Source: Lachnospiraceae bacterium
GTDB lineage: Bacteria; Bacillota; Clostridia; Lachnospirales; Lachnospiraceae
Assembly: GCA_015057165.1 (NCBI GenBank)
Contig: SVEY01000002.1
Location: 147,218 to 211,217 of the forward strand
Direction: 5' to 3'
Length of the DNA stretch: 64,000 nt
A program made the position numbers and the translations under genes. Shown here piece by piece: positions 25,636-34,354 of the stretch. Position 1 is the stretch's first letter; the number at the start of each line of letters is the position of its first letter. The notes beneath the pieces were generated by a model, which had not been told where the DNA came from, did no database searches, and saw only the letters and a list, made by a program, of their open reading frames with translations.

Positions 25636-27138
25636 ATGAATATGGATAGAGCAAAAGTAATATTTGGAAATGTTATGCCTAATAAAACATATAAGAAGGC
25701 ATGCAATGGTAAGAGAAAAAATGCTAAGAAATGGAATTATGATGAGAATAAATCATATCCAACTGTAATTCAGAAGAATCCATATATTGGTGATTCACTT
25801 GATGTTGACAATATTCTTGTGGGAGAACTTGAGACAAATAATCATTTTAATCCAGAAGATACAACAACAACAGAATTTGACACAGATAAAGGTGTTATTG
25901 TTGGTAATATTAGAATGGGATTTGGCCATTATAGAATTTCAATGGCTATGGCAAGTTGTGCTAAAGCACTTGGATATAAGCCTTATTGGATGGATCTTAA
26001 TTCTTATAACGAGACACCTTGTACTAAGATAATAGCAGCTTCTAATGAGCTTTATTCTCTTGGTTCACGTTGGTCTAAGAATCCTATATTTAATAAACTT
26101 GTATGGGAACCTGTTAACTATGAGACATTCCGTCAATTATCATATAACTGTGCTGATCTAAAGAATGCTGAGATTATGGCACAGGTATATAAGAATGTAC
26201 CAAAGGATATACCTGTAATTGGTACTCATGCTTGGCCTGCTCAAGCTGCAGTTAGTGCTGGAATGAAGCATGTAGTAAATGCTATTCCTGATAACTGGCC
26301 AATGGCTTTACATTTCTCAGAGGGTGCAGTTCATGCTATTCAGTGTAAGAACGCTTACATGGGATATAGAATCTGTAATGGAATGCAGAAGGAAAAGGTT
26401 TGTAATCCAATGCCTAATGATTCCCTGGTATACACAGGTCACTATATTGATCATGAACTTGTATCTAATATTGAATCAGATTGTGATGCAAGAATGGCAA
26501 GAAAAGCTAATGGTAAAGCAACAAGATACTTACTTACAATTGGTGGTGCAGGTGCACAGAGAGAGTTATTCGCACCAATTATTAAGCACTTAATGCCTGA
26601 GATAAAAGAAGGAAAGGCTGTTGTTTATCTTAACATCGGTGATTACAACGAAGTATGGGATTGGATGAAAAATGAGATCCAGGGAATTGCAGATGTTGCA
26701 ACAGAGCACATGGATAACTGGTCTGAGACAGAGAAGTTCTGTGAAAGTGCATTAGATCCTAATACTGATGTAAAGGGTGTTCATGTATTCTGGCATAAGA
26801 ATATATTTGAAGCAGTTTATGCAACTAACCTACTTATGAGAAGTAGTGATGTTCTTGTAACAAAACCTTCTGAATTAGCATTTTACCCAATTCCTAAGTT
26901 ATTTATTAGAAGAGTTGGTAAGCATGAGATGTGGGGCGCTATTCATTCTGCTGAAGTAGGTGATGGAACACTAGAATGTCGTGATGTACCACATATCTTA
27001 CAGATGGTTGATATGTTCCAGAAAGATGATCATCTTCTTGGTGAAATGTGTGAATCTATTAAGGAAAACAAGAAGGTTGGTTTGTATGATGGAGCATATA
27101 AGGTTGTTGAGATTGCAATGGGTCTTAAGAACAAATAA
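25636..27138 (+). CDS. GT-B fold glycosyltransferase-like protein, unknown acceptor
   Basis: This 500-residue cytosolic protein lacks signal and membrane segments. Its N-terminal half has a Gly-rich loop GNIRMGFGHYRISMAMA like the acceptor-side loop of MurG/MGDG-synthase type enzymes (family GT28 relatives). The C-terminal half has LLTIGGAGAQRE and VTKPSELAFYPIPKLFI, the place where GT-B enzymes bind the donor nucleotide. The first 70 residues are basic and probably extended. It sits between the GH2 glycosidase (50 bases upstream) and a GPH symporter. Pairing a transferase with a hydrolase is odd for a catabolic operon; an intracellular sugar-transfer or phosphorylase-like role is possible. 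Confidence 0.7.
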   Translation: MNMDRAKVIFGNVMPNKTYKKACNGKRKNAKKWNYDENKSYPTVIQKNPYIGDSLDVDNILVGELETNNHFNPEDTTTTEFDTDKGVIVGNIRMGFGHYRISMAMASCAKALGYKPYWMDLNSYNETPCTKIIAASNELYSLGSRWSKNPIFNKLVWEPVNYETFRQLSYNCADLKNAEIMAQVYKNVPKDIPVIGTHAWPAQAAVSAGMKHVVNAIPDNWPMALHFSEGAVHAIQCKNAYMGYRICNGMQKEKVCNPMPNDSLVYTGHYIDHELVSNIESDCDARMARKANGKATRYLLTIGGAGAQRELFAPIIKHLMPEIKEGKAVVYLNIGDYNEVWDWMKNEIQGIADVATEHMDNWSETEKFCESALDPNTDVKGVHVFWHKNIFEAVYATNLLMRSSDVLVTKPSELAFYPIPKLFIRRVGKHEMWGAIHSAEVGDGTLECRDVPHILQMVDMFQKDDHLLGEMCESIKENKKVGLYDGAYKVVEIAMGLKNK

Positions 27139-27206
27139 TTAGTTGTTCAAAGTGCACTAAATGAATGTGTGTTTTTTGTGAACAACCCCAAAAATGTTGG
27201 AAACTA

Positions 27207-27234
27207 TTGTATCAAAAACAGTTTCGTGTATAAT
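27207..27234 (+). promoter_or_regulatory. Promoter for the GPH symporter gene
   Basis: TTGTAT (27207-27212), 16 bases, TATAAT (27229-27234), 66 bases before the ATG. The symporter can therefore be transcribed independently of the GH2/GT-B genes. Just upstream, GTTGTTCA (27142-27149) and TGAACAAC (27178-27185) form a widely spaced inverted repeat. Confidence 0.6.
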
Positions 27235-27299
27235 GTTAAGTAGGCGTAAAGACTGCAAGGTTTTGTCTTTACAATATTATTAAGAAATGGAGAAAACTA

Positions 27300-28745
27300 A
27301 TGGAAACTAAAAAACTTACTGGTGGAGAAAAGTTCGCCTATGGTATTGGTGCTGTTGGTAAGGATATGATGTATATGTTCTCTGCATCATATGTATTATA
27401 TTATTTCCAAGATGTAATCGGTGTAAGTGCCGTTGCAATGGGAATTATCCTTCTAGTAGCTCGTATCTTTGATGCTTTCAATGATCCTATCATGGGTATT
27501 ATTGTAGCTAAGACAAAGACTAAGTGGGGTAAATTCAGACCTTGGTTATTAATTGGTACAATTACTAACTCAGTATTACTTGTGGTTATGTTCTCGTGCC
27601 CGCCTGATCTTTCAGCTGGTGGTTTGGTAGCATATGCTGCTATAACATATATCCTTTGGGGTGTTACATATACAATGATGGACATCCCTTATTGGTCAAT
27701 GATTCCTGCTTTCACAAAGGCTGGAAAAGAAAGAGAAGGTTTAGCCGCTCTTGCAAGATCTTGTGCAGGTGTTGGTTCTGCTCTTATCTCAGTAGTAACT
27801 GTTATGGCTGTTAAGTTCCTTGGTAACTTATTCAATGATGGCTCTGCAAATTACGAAGTGCTTGGTTATCAGAGATTTGCAATTGTAGTAGCTGCATTAT
27901 TCATAATCTTTATCGTTATTACATGTGTAGTTGTTAAAGAAAAGTCTAATGTAGATATGCAGACTGCAACAGTTGGTCAGATGTTCAAGGCTTTATTCAA
28001 GAATGATCAAGCTATGACAATTGTTGTATCTATCGTATGTATCAACATTGCTTTATATATTACATCTAACCTTGTAATTTACTTCTTTAAGTATGATTTT
28101 AGCCCAGCTCAATGGGAGGCAAACTACACAATCTTCAATATTGCAGGTGGTGGATTCCAGATACTTGCTATGATGATATTCTTCCCATTGCTTAGAAAGT
28201 TCATGAATACAATGAAGATATTCTATGTAAGTTTCTTTATGGCTATGGCAGGATATGTAGTTCTTCTTGGACTTGCATTTACAGGAATGGATAATGTATA
28301 TCTACTTCTTATCCCTGCATTCCTAATTATGTCTGCTATTGGTATGCTTAACGTAGTTGTCACGGTATTCTTGGCTAACACCTGTGATTATGGTGAGCTT
28401 AAGAATAACAGAAGAGATGAGTCAGTTATCTTCTCTATGCAGACATTCGTTGTTAAGTTAGCTTCAGGTGTTGCTGCTTTCGTTGCATCACTTGTACTTT
28501 CAATCTTCAATATTACTCAGGATGCAGAAGGTGCAGATACAGCTGATGTTGTATATCAGAGAGCATCAGATGCTTCATGTATGGGACTTAGAATGTGTAT
28601 GACACTTATTCCGATTGTAATCCTTATAATTGGTCTTATCGTATTCAAGGCTAAGTACAAGCTTACTGATGAGAAACTTGATGAGATTACAGCTGAGTTA
28701 GATGCGCGTCATGCTGCTGAAGGTAATAAGTCTGCAGAAGCATAA
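27300..28745 (+). CDS. GPH-family sugar:cation symporter
   Basis: This 481-residue protein has twelve predicted helices and belongs to the glycoside-pentoside-hexuronide (MelB-like) branch of the major facilitator superfamily. The signature region near the N-terminus reads ARIFDAFNDPIMG, where MelB has its cation-binding acidic residues, and KTKTKWGKFRPWLLIG is the conserved loop. It likely imports a glycoside that the GH2 enzyme splits. A consensus-like promoter precedes it and a strong terminator follows. Confidence 0.92.
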   Translation: METKKLTGGEKFAYGIGAVGKDMMYMFSASYVLYYFQDVIGVSAVAMGIILLVARIFDAFNDPIMGIIVAKTKTKWGKFRPWLLIGTITNSVLLVVMFSCPPDLSAGGLVAYAAITYILWGVTYTMMDIPYWSMIPAFTKAGKEREGLAALARSCAGVGSALISVVTVMAVKFLGNLFNDGSANYEVLGYQRFAIVVAALFIIFIVITCVVVKEKSNVDMQTATVGQMFKALFKNDQAMTIVVSIVCINIALYITSNLVIYFFKYDFSPAQWEANYTIFNIAGGGFQILAMMIFFPLLRKFMNTMKIFYVSFFMAMAGYVVLLGLAFTGMDNVYLLLIPAFLIMSAIGMLNVVVTVFLANTCDYGELKNNRRDESVIFSMQTFVVKLASGVAAFVASLVLSIFNITQDAEGADTADVVYQRASDASCMGLRMCMTLIPIVILIIGLIVFKAKYKLTDEKLDEITAELDARHAAEGNKSAEA

Positions 28746-28769
28746 TTAGTTTCTAAATAAGTTTATTAT

Positions 28770-28803
28770 AAGACGTTGTAACATATGTTACAGCGTCTTT
28801 TTT
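28770..28803 (+). terminator. Rho-independent terminator
   Basis: AAGACGTTGTAACA pairs with TGTTACAGCGTCTT around a short AT-rich loop (one G-U), followed by T residues to 28803. It ends the sugar-locus transcript. Confidence 0.9.
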
Positions 28804-28832
28804 ATTTATATACATGTTTTTTAGATTATCTA

Positions 28833-28860
28833 TTGACATAATAAATATATATGATATTAT
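28833..28860 (+). promoter_or_regulatory. Promoter of the metal-efflux locus
   Basis: TTGACA (28833-28838), 16 bases, TATTAT (28855-28860). Transcription should start near 28867, directly at the edge of the dyad described next, an arrangement expected for repression by an ArsR/SmtB protein. Confidence 0.75.
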
Positions 28861-28868
28861 TAATATAA

Positions 28869-28890
28869 CATATGAACAATTATTCATATG
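28869..28890. promoter_or_regulatory. ArsR/SmtB-type operator
   Basis: A 22-bp imperfect palindrome, CATATGAACAA then TTATTCATATG, resembles the 12-2-12 operators bound by SmtB/CzrA/CadC sensors (TGAAYA-N-TRTTCA pattern). It lies just downstream of the promoter and before the HMA-protein gene. The cognate regulator is probably the ArsR-family gene at 31849. Confidence 0.75.
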
Positions 28891-28918
28891 AAATGTATAT
28901 GTATCGGAGGACTAAATA

Positions 28919-29137
28919 ATGAAAAAAACTTATAAGATAGAAGTGGATTGTGCTAACTGTGCTAACAAGATGGAAGAGGCAGCTAAGAACACTGAAGGCG
29001 TTAAGGATTGTGTAGTTAATTACATGACACTTAAGATGAAGGTGGAATTCGACGAAGGTGCTGATGTTGATTCAGTTATGCAAAGTGTTCTTGCTAACTG
29101 TAAGAAAGTAGAAGATGAGTGTGAGATTTACTTGTAA
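28919..29137 (+). CDS. Small HMA-domain metal-binding protein
   Basis: This 72-residue protein is a free-standing heavy-metal-associated domain with a ferredoxin-like fold. The metal site is the CxxC in VDCANCANKM (Cys11, Cys14), and the tail is acidic (EDECEIYL). The ATPase downstream lacks an N-terminal HMA domain, so this protein probably supplies that function in trans, passing Zn/Cd-type ions to the pump. A CGGAGG site precedes the ATG. Just after its stop begins a 436-base fold-back element separating it from the ATPase gene. Confidence 0.92.
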   Translation: MKKTYKIEVDCANCANKMEEAAKNTEGVKDCVVNYMTLKMKVEFDEGADVDSVMQSVLANCKKVEDECEIYL

Positions 29138-29139
29138 TC

Positions 29140-29575
29140 ATATGTAGCGCTTTTATGAAGTGATTTAGGTGTGGTGCTAAGTATTAGATATGCATTTATT
29201 GTTGCAGTTTTTATTAAGATTATTACAAATTTTTCATTTTCGTCATTCATCTATAACGGTAGTTCTTCACTAAGAATATATAAGTAATTGATGTAAAGTG
29301 TCATAATTTTATGTCGTAAGGAATCCTCCCGCAAGCGGACTACTTCCTTACGACATATGACATGGACCGGTGCTCAATCTGGCTCAGCCAGTTCGCACCT
29401 AATCGTGCCGTCCTTGGCACGATTTCCACTGGATTAATCAATTACTTATATCTTCTAAGCTCGAACTAATGTTATAGATGTACAACGAAATAAAAAATCG
29501 TAATAATCTTAGCTTAAATAATTAGAGTAAATGCATATCTAATACTTAGCACCAACAAAGAATCACACTACATAT
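29140..29575 (+). repeat. Long fold-back element, copy A, with structured core
   Basis: The whole interval between the HMA gene and the ATPase gene is one imperfect hairpin. The 5' arm from 29140 and the 3' arm ending 29575 are complementary over more than 120 bases with interruptions; GGTGCTAAGTATTAGATATG of the 5' arm is matched exactly in reverse complement on the 3' arm. At the tip sit a 13-bp hairpin (29311-29323 with 29344-29356), then the shared core at 29362-29427: ACCGGTGCTCAATC, stem GGTGC/GCACC, and hairpin TCGTGCC/GGCACGA. The core recurs in three other copies. It begins 3 bases after a stop codon, in the direction of that gene. No frame or transposase is present. Confidence 0.85.
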
Positions 29576-29609
29576 AAGAAGCAAACATAATGTTTAGAAA
29601 GGGCATACT

Positions 29610-31589
29610 ATGAATAAGAAACAAAAGACTAATCTAATAAGAATAATAGTAACAGCTGTTCTATTAATTGGGATGTATATAGTAATTGAATCTGGAAAAG
29701 TATTGCCAGAAGACTATCTTAATCCTTGGATAGAAAGACTTATATTCTTAGTGCCTTATGCTATTATTGCTTACGATATTATAATGAAGTCGGTTAAGGG
29801 AATAGCTAAAGGGCAGTTCTTAGATGAGAATTTCCTAATGGGAGTTGCATCATTAGGTGCATTTGTATTAGGTGAATGTCTAGAAGGTGTTGCAGTTGTG
29901 CTTTTCTATCAGGTGGGAGAGTTATTCGAAAGCTACGCTATTGGTAAGAGCCGTAAGAATATATCTGAGCTTATGGATATAACAGAAGATGTTGCATATC
30001 TTGTTGACGGCGATGATGTTCTAGAGGTTGATTCTGACGATGTTGAGGTTGGGTCAATTATTGAGGTTAAGCCGGGAGATAAAATCCCAATTGATGGTGA
30101 GATTGTAGAAGGCTCCAGCGTGCTTGATAGTGCTGCACTTACTGGTGAAAGTAAGCCGGTAGATGTTGCTGTTGGCGATAGTGTCCTTAGTGGAACTATT
30201 AATATGTCTTCCGTAATTAGGATTAAGACTACTGCAGAGTTTGGGGATTCTACAGCTTCTAAGATTATGGATCTTGTTGAGTCTGCAAGCTCTAATAAGT
30301 CTCATTCAGAGAATTTTATATCCAAGTTTGCCAGATATTATACACCGATTGTATGCGCATTGGCTCTTGCACTTGCTATAATTCCACCACTTGTTAGTGG
30401 GCTTATTCTAGGAGATGGATATACATTTTCAACATGGATTTATCGCGCACTTACATTCCTTGTAATAAGTTGCCCATGTGCACTTGTAATATCAATACCT
30501 CTTAGCTTCTTTGCTGGAATCGGTGGAGCAAGTTCTAAGGGTGTAATGATTAAGGGCTCTAATTATCTAGAAGCATTAAGTAAGGTTGAGACAGTATTCT
30601 TTGACAAGACAGGTACCCTTACTAAAGGTAATTTCAAGGTAACCAGCACTTACTCTTGTATTGACGATAATGGTTCTAACAACGTGTCTGATGAAAATTA
30701 TGAATCAATAAATCTCTTAAAATATGCTTCTTCGGCAGAGTATTATAGCAATCATCCAATTGGACTAAGTCTTGTAAATGCTTATGCAGCCTTGAAAAAC
30801 ACTGAAGAGAACATAGAAATAATTGGAGATAAGGCAAAAGCATTTCTTATAAAGCCGGATAATGTTGAACAAATAAGCGGCCAGGGAATAGTTGCAGATA
30901 TTGAAGGAAAGAAGGTTGCTGTTGGAAATATGCTTCTTATGGAGTCGACTTGTAAGAATGACAGAGACAGTATCAAGAAGGCAGAAGAGATAGGAACTAT
31001 TGTATATGTAAGTATTGATGGCGCATTTGCAGGATATATTGTAATTAACGACGAGATTAAAGAAGAGAGTAAAGATGCAATAACAGCCCTTTACAATTGT
31101 GGTGTTAAAGACACAGGAATTCTTACTGGCGATAACGAAGATGTGGCAAATGATATTGCAAGTAAGATTGGGCTAACTAAGGTTAGAGCGAAGCTTCTTC
31201 CACAAGATAAAGTTAAAGCTGTTGAAGATGAAATTAATAGTGGCGCTAAAGTGGCATTTGTAGGGGATGGAATTAATGATGCACCGGTTATTATGAGAGC
31301 TGATGTGGGAATTGCTATGGGAGCTCTTGGTTCTGATGCAGCTATAGAAGCAAGTGATGTTGTACTTATGGATGATAATCCAACAAAGGTTTCCCTTGCC
31401 ATTAGACTTGCCAAGAAATGTATGAAAGTAGTATATGAGAATATTTATTTCTCAATAGGAATTAAGATGCTTGTTCTTGTGCTTGGAGCATTGGGAATTG
31501 CAACTATGTGGATGGCTATATTTGCAGATGTAGGCGTTATGATTCTTGCGGTACTTAATGCAGTAAGATGCCTGAGAATTAAGTCTTGA
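29610..31589 (+). CDS. Heavy-metal P1B-type ATPase (Zn/Cd/Pb class)
   Basis: This 659-residue pump exports divalent soft metals. It lacks a cytosolic N-terminal metal domain and starts with two membrane helices. It has the actuator motif TGES (LTGESKPVD), the intramembrane metal motif CPC (Cys288, Cys290, in SCPCALVISIP), the phosphorylated aspartate Asp332 in DKTGTLTKG, the HP motif (SNHPIGLS), and GDGINDAP. The class motif CPC plus the HMA partner and SmtB-like regulator suggest Zn/Cd rather than Cu. An AGAAAGGG site precedes the ATG. Confidence 0.94.
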   Translation: MNKKQKTNLIRIIVTAVLLIGMYIVIESGKVLPEDYLNPWIERLIFLVPYAIIAYDIIMKSVKGIAKGQFLDENFLMGVASLGAFVLGECLEGVAVVLFYQVGELFESYAIGKSRKNISELMDITEDVAYLVDGDDVLEVDSDDVEVGSIIEVKPGDKIPIDGEIVEGSSVLDSAALTGESKPVDVAVGDSVLSGTINMSSVIRIKTTAEFGDSTASKIMDLVESASSNKSHSENFISKFARYYTPIVCALALALAIIPPLVSGLILGDGYTFSTWIYRALTFLVISCPCALVISIPLSFFAGIGGASSKGVMIKGSNYLEALSKVETVFFDKTGTLTKGNFKVTSTYSCIDDNGSNNVSDENYESINLLKYASSAEYYSNHPIGLSLVNAYAALKNTEENIEIIGDKAKAFLIKPDNVEQISGQGIVADIEGKKVAVGNMLLMESTCKNDRDSIKKAEEIGTIVYVSIDGAFAGYIVINDEIKEESKDAITALYNCGVKDTGILTGDNEDVANDIASKIGLTKVRAKLLPQDKVKAVEDEINSGAKVAFVGDGINDAPVIMRADVGIAMGALGSDAAIEASDVVLMDDNPTKVSLAIRLAKKCMKVVYENIYFSIGIKMLVLVLGALGIATMWMAIFADVGVMILAVLNAVRCLRIKS

Positions 31590-31796
31590 GAATTGGGTTA
31601 GGAAATAATTTGAATACATTTAACAATTTGCGTTAAGTTTTTATGAGAATGTCAATTGCTTCGGAGTACTGTTTGAGCTCAGTACACTTATCTAAAAATC
31701 AGAGTAACAAGCGAGTTTACGGAGAAGCAATTAAATAAGACATTCGAATAAAAATAGCAAATTGTTAAGTATGCAAATTATTCCTCAATCCAATTC
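31590..31796. repeat. Long fold-back element without the shared core (element D)
   Basis: The gap between the ATPase and ArsR genes is another long imperfect inverted repeat. GAATTGG at the left (31590-31596) pairs with CCAATTC (31790-31796); inward, AACAATTTGC pairs with GCAAATTGTT, and AATTGCTTC pairs with GAAGCAATT. The tip has GTACTG/CAGTAC. It starts one base after the ATPase stop codon. It does not contain the ACCGGTG core, so it may be a decayed or different class of element. No reading frame of note. Confidence 0.7.
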
Positions 31797-31848
31797 GTAG
31801 AGACTTAGTAGCCAAGCGCTATAGTGTTAAAGAAGAAAGGAACTATAT

Positions 31849-32151
31849 ATGGATAAAAATTATAATATGCCAAATGATGAGCTGTTGATTGACCTGGCCG
31901 ATTTATACAAGGTATTTGGTGACTATTCAAGAATAAGAATCATGTATATACTCCTACAGGAGGAGCTATGTGTGCAGGATATTGCTGATGCCCTTGGTAT
32001 GACTCAATCTGCTGTATCCCATCAGCTTAAGACATTAAAGCAGAATAAATTAGTTAAAGCAAGGCGTGATGGGAAGTCAATATTCTATTCACTTGCAGAC
32101 GATCATGTAAGAATTATTCTTGATATGGGAAGAGAACATTTAGAGGAGTAA
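31849..32151 (+). CDS. ArsR/SmtB-family metal-sensing repressor
   Basis: This 100-residue winged-helix repressor has the recognition helix in TQSAVSHQLKTLKQ and the wing ARRDGKSIFYSL. The C-terminal helix carries D-x-H then, 11 residues after the His, H-x-x-E (ADDH ... REHLEE). This matches the alpha-5 zinc site of SmtB/ZiaR (Asp, His, His, Glu). The alpha-3 segment is ELCVQD with a single cysteine, so a CadC-type thiolate site is unlikely. It probably represses the promoter at 28833 through the dyad at 28869 and releases on Zn(II). The pseudouridine synthase starts one base after its stop. Confidence 0.92.
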   Translation: MDKNYNMPNDELLIDLADLYKVFGDYSRIRIMYILLQEELCVQDIADALGMTQSAVSHQLKTLKQNKLVKARRDGKSIFYSLADDHVRIILDMGREHLEE

Positions 32152-32152
32152 T

Positions 32153-32944
32153 ATGATTCGATTAGATAAATACCTTGCTAATGCCAATGTGGGTACAAGA
32201 AGCCAGGTTAAGAAACTTATAAAAAGCGGAGCTGTTATTGTTAATGACAAGATCTGTACAGATGCAAATGTTAAAATAGAAGAAGAGTCGAAAGTTATAT
32301 GCCAAGGGAACGTAATAGAACCCTTGGCTAATTGCGTGTATATGCTTAACAAACCAGAAGGTGTTGTTAGCGCCACAAGTGACAATGAATATAGAACAGT
32401 TATAGATTTGCTCGCGAAGGAAGGACGAAAGGATTTATTCTCCATAGGTCGTCTAGACAAGGACACGGAAGGATTGCTTCTAATAACAAATGATGGTGCC
32501 CTTGGTCATAATCTTCTATCACCTAGAAAGCATGTTAGTAAGACATATCTATGTGTAACAGATAAGGAATTAAGTCCTGAGGAGATGTCTGAGATGGAAC
32601 AGGGCATTGACATTGGAGATGATAAGAAGACTTTGCCTTGCATCGTAAATGTTACTTCATTAGAAGAAGCATGTTCTACTTATAATATTGCTATGGGAAA
32701 TGTGGATTCTTTATTTGAAAGAATAGATAAATTATTCGGACATTCTTCTTTAAATGTTTATTCCTATTTTCTTACAATAAATGAAGGACGATTTCATCAA
32801 GTTAAGAGAATGTTTGCACATTTTGGTGGAGAAATACTATATCTTAATAGAGTTGAATTTGCAGGCCTTAAGCTTGATATGACACTTGAATTAGGAGAGT
32901 ATAGACAGTTAACTGAGGAAGAAATCCAAAGCATAACGAAATAA
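32153..32944 (+). CDS. rsuA: 16S rRNA pseudouridine synthase, RsuA family
   Basis: RsuA-type enzymes convert U516 (E. coli numbering) of 16S rRNA to pseudouridine. The 263-residue protein has an N-terminal S4 domain (RLDKYLANANVGTRSQVKKL), then the catalytic signature GRLDKDTEGLLLITNDG with the essential aspartate, and the LNKPEGVVSA segment. An insertion of about 35 residues (roughly 170-205) precedes the conserved GRFHQVKRM motif, longer than in the E. coli protein. It is closely coupled to the ArsR gene, an unusual pairing that is probably positional. Confidence 0.9.
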   Translation: MIRLDKYLANANVGTRSQVKKLIKSGAVIVNDKICTDANVKIEEESKVICQGNVIEPLANCVYMLNKPEGVVSATSDNEYRTVIDLLAKEGRKDLFSIGRLDKDTEGLLLITNDGALGHNLLSPRKHVSKTYLCVTDKELSPEEMSEMEQGIDIGDDKKTLPCIVNVTSLEEACSTYNIAMGNVDSLFERIDKLFGHSSLNVYSYFLTINEGRFHQVKRMFAHFGGEILYLNRVEFAGLKLDMTLELGEYRQLTEEEIQSITK

Positions 32945-33006
32945 GAATTATATGCCGGATATAATCGGCTTCGATTCACTATAATTAAAAATAATAAAAC
33001 TATATA

Positions 33007-33035
33007 TTTACAAACATATGTTCGTGTGTTATTAT
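33007..33035 (+). promoter_or_regulatory. LexA (SOS) box overlapping the Y-polymerase promoter
   Basis: CAAACATATGTTCG (33011-33024) differs at one base from the Firmicute LexA box CGAACATATGTTCG. It overlaps the -35 hexamer TTTACA (33007-33012) of a promoter whose -10 is TATTAT (33030-33035) at 17-base spacing. Binding of LexA would block the promoter, so the translesion operon should be DNA-damage inducible. Confidence 0.85.
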
Positions 33036-33076
33036 ATATATGATTCGTAATACGGTTTATAAGAGAATAGGAAGAG

Positions 33077-34354
33077 ATGGAAGTTAAGAAGGACAGGATG
33101 TATCTTTGTATAGATCTTAAGTCCTTCTATGCATCTGTAGAGTGCATAGAGAGAGGACTAGATCCCTACAAGGCTAATTTAATAGTGGCAGATCTTAGCA
33201 GAACTGAGAAGACAATATGTCTTGCGGCAAGTCCGGCTATTAAGGCACTGGGAGTTAGTAGCAGATGTAGGGTTTTTGAGATTCCTAAGAATATAGAATA
33301 TATTGCTGCGACGCCTCGTATGGCTCTTTATATGGATTATTCTGCCAGAATATATTCTGTATATTTAAAGTACATTTCCAAGGAAGATATCCATGTATAT
33401 TCAGTAGATGAGGCGTTTATAGATGTAACAGATTATCTTACCATGTATCAGATGAGCGCCAAAGAACTTGGTATTATGATTATGGATGATATTATTGAAA
33501 CTACTGGAATTACTGCAACATGTGGAATAGGGACTAATATGTATCTTGCCAAAATAGCCCTTGATATAACAGCGAAGCATGTGGATGATCATATTGGATA
33601 TCTTACGGAAGAGCTATTTTGTGAGACTTTATGGGATCACAGGCCCCTTACTGATTTTTGGAGAATTGGGCCAGGTACTGCCAAGAGATTAGCAAGTGTT
33701 GGAATATTTACAATGAGACAGATTGCTATGGCTGATGAAGATATGCTATATAAAATGTTTGGCGTTGATGCAGAACTTCTAATTGACCATGCCTGGGGTG
33801 TTGAGCCCACTCTTATATCTGATATTAAGACCTATAGTCCTACTTCTAATTCTATTACAAGTGGACAGGTGTTAGATAGAGATTATGCCCATGAAGAAGG
33901 GAAATTAATTGTTAAAGAAATGACGGATCTTTTGTGCCTTGATCTTGTTGAAAGAGAGTGCGTTACTGAGTCGATCACGCTTCATATAGGATATTCTAAT
34001 GCTCTTAAGATGGCACCAGCCCATGGGAGTACAAGGCTTCCATTTCCGACTTCCTCTGCTCGAATAATAGTTGAAGCAGTGGAGAAATTATATGACAAGA
34101 TAAAGGATGAGAATTTTCCAATGCGACGGGCTTTCGTATATTTTAATAAAATTGTTCCAGAAGGATATGAACAATATAACATGTTCGTGGATCCAGAAGA
34201 TCTTAAGAAGGAACATAATATGCAGAAAGCAATTATTGATATTAAGAGTAAGTACGGCAAAAATGCAATCCTTAAGGGAATGAATCTCGAAGAAGGTGCC
34301 AAGACAATAGAGAGAAATGCTCAGATTGGAGGTCATAGAAGTGGGGAAGAATAA
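33077..34354 (+). CDS. Y-family DNA polymerase (UvrX/DinB type)
   Basis: This 425-residue translesion polymerase copies damaged templates with low fidelity. Catalytic acids are visible in LCIDLKSFYASVEC (first Asp) and YSVDEAFIDVT (Asp-Glu). A helix-hairpin-helix region follows (WRIGPGTAKRLASVGI), and the little-finger domain is at the C-terminus. The length and the YolD-like gene overlapping its end match the UvrX/YqjW group seen in Bacillus chromosomes and SP-beta phage more than housekeeping DinB. A LexA box overlaps its promoter. Confidence 0.92.
   Translation: MEVKKDRMYLCIDLKSFYASVECIERGLDPYKANLIVADLSRTEKTICLAASPAIKALGVSSRCRVFEIPKNIEYIAATPRMALYMDYSARIYSVYLKYISKEDIHVYSVDEAFIDVTDYLTMYQMSAKELGIMIMDDIIETTGITATCGIGTNMYLAKIALDITAKHVDDHIGYLTEELFCETLWDHRPLTDFWRIGPGTAKRLASVGIFTMRQIAMADEDMLYKMFGVDAELLIDHAWGVEPTLISDIKTYSPTSNSITSGQVLDRDYAHEEGKLIVKEMTDLLCLDLVERECVTESITLHIGYSNALKMAPAHGSTRLPFPTSSARIIVEAVEKLYDKIKDENFPMRRAFVYFNKIVPEGYEQYNMFVDPEDLKKEHNMQKAIIDIKSKYGKNAILKGMNLEEGAKTIERNAQIGGHRSGEE

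Noticed and set aside
29140..29575. Retron or group II intron RNA
   Set aside because: No reverse transcriptase frame is present near any copy, and the core lacks group II domain V features.
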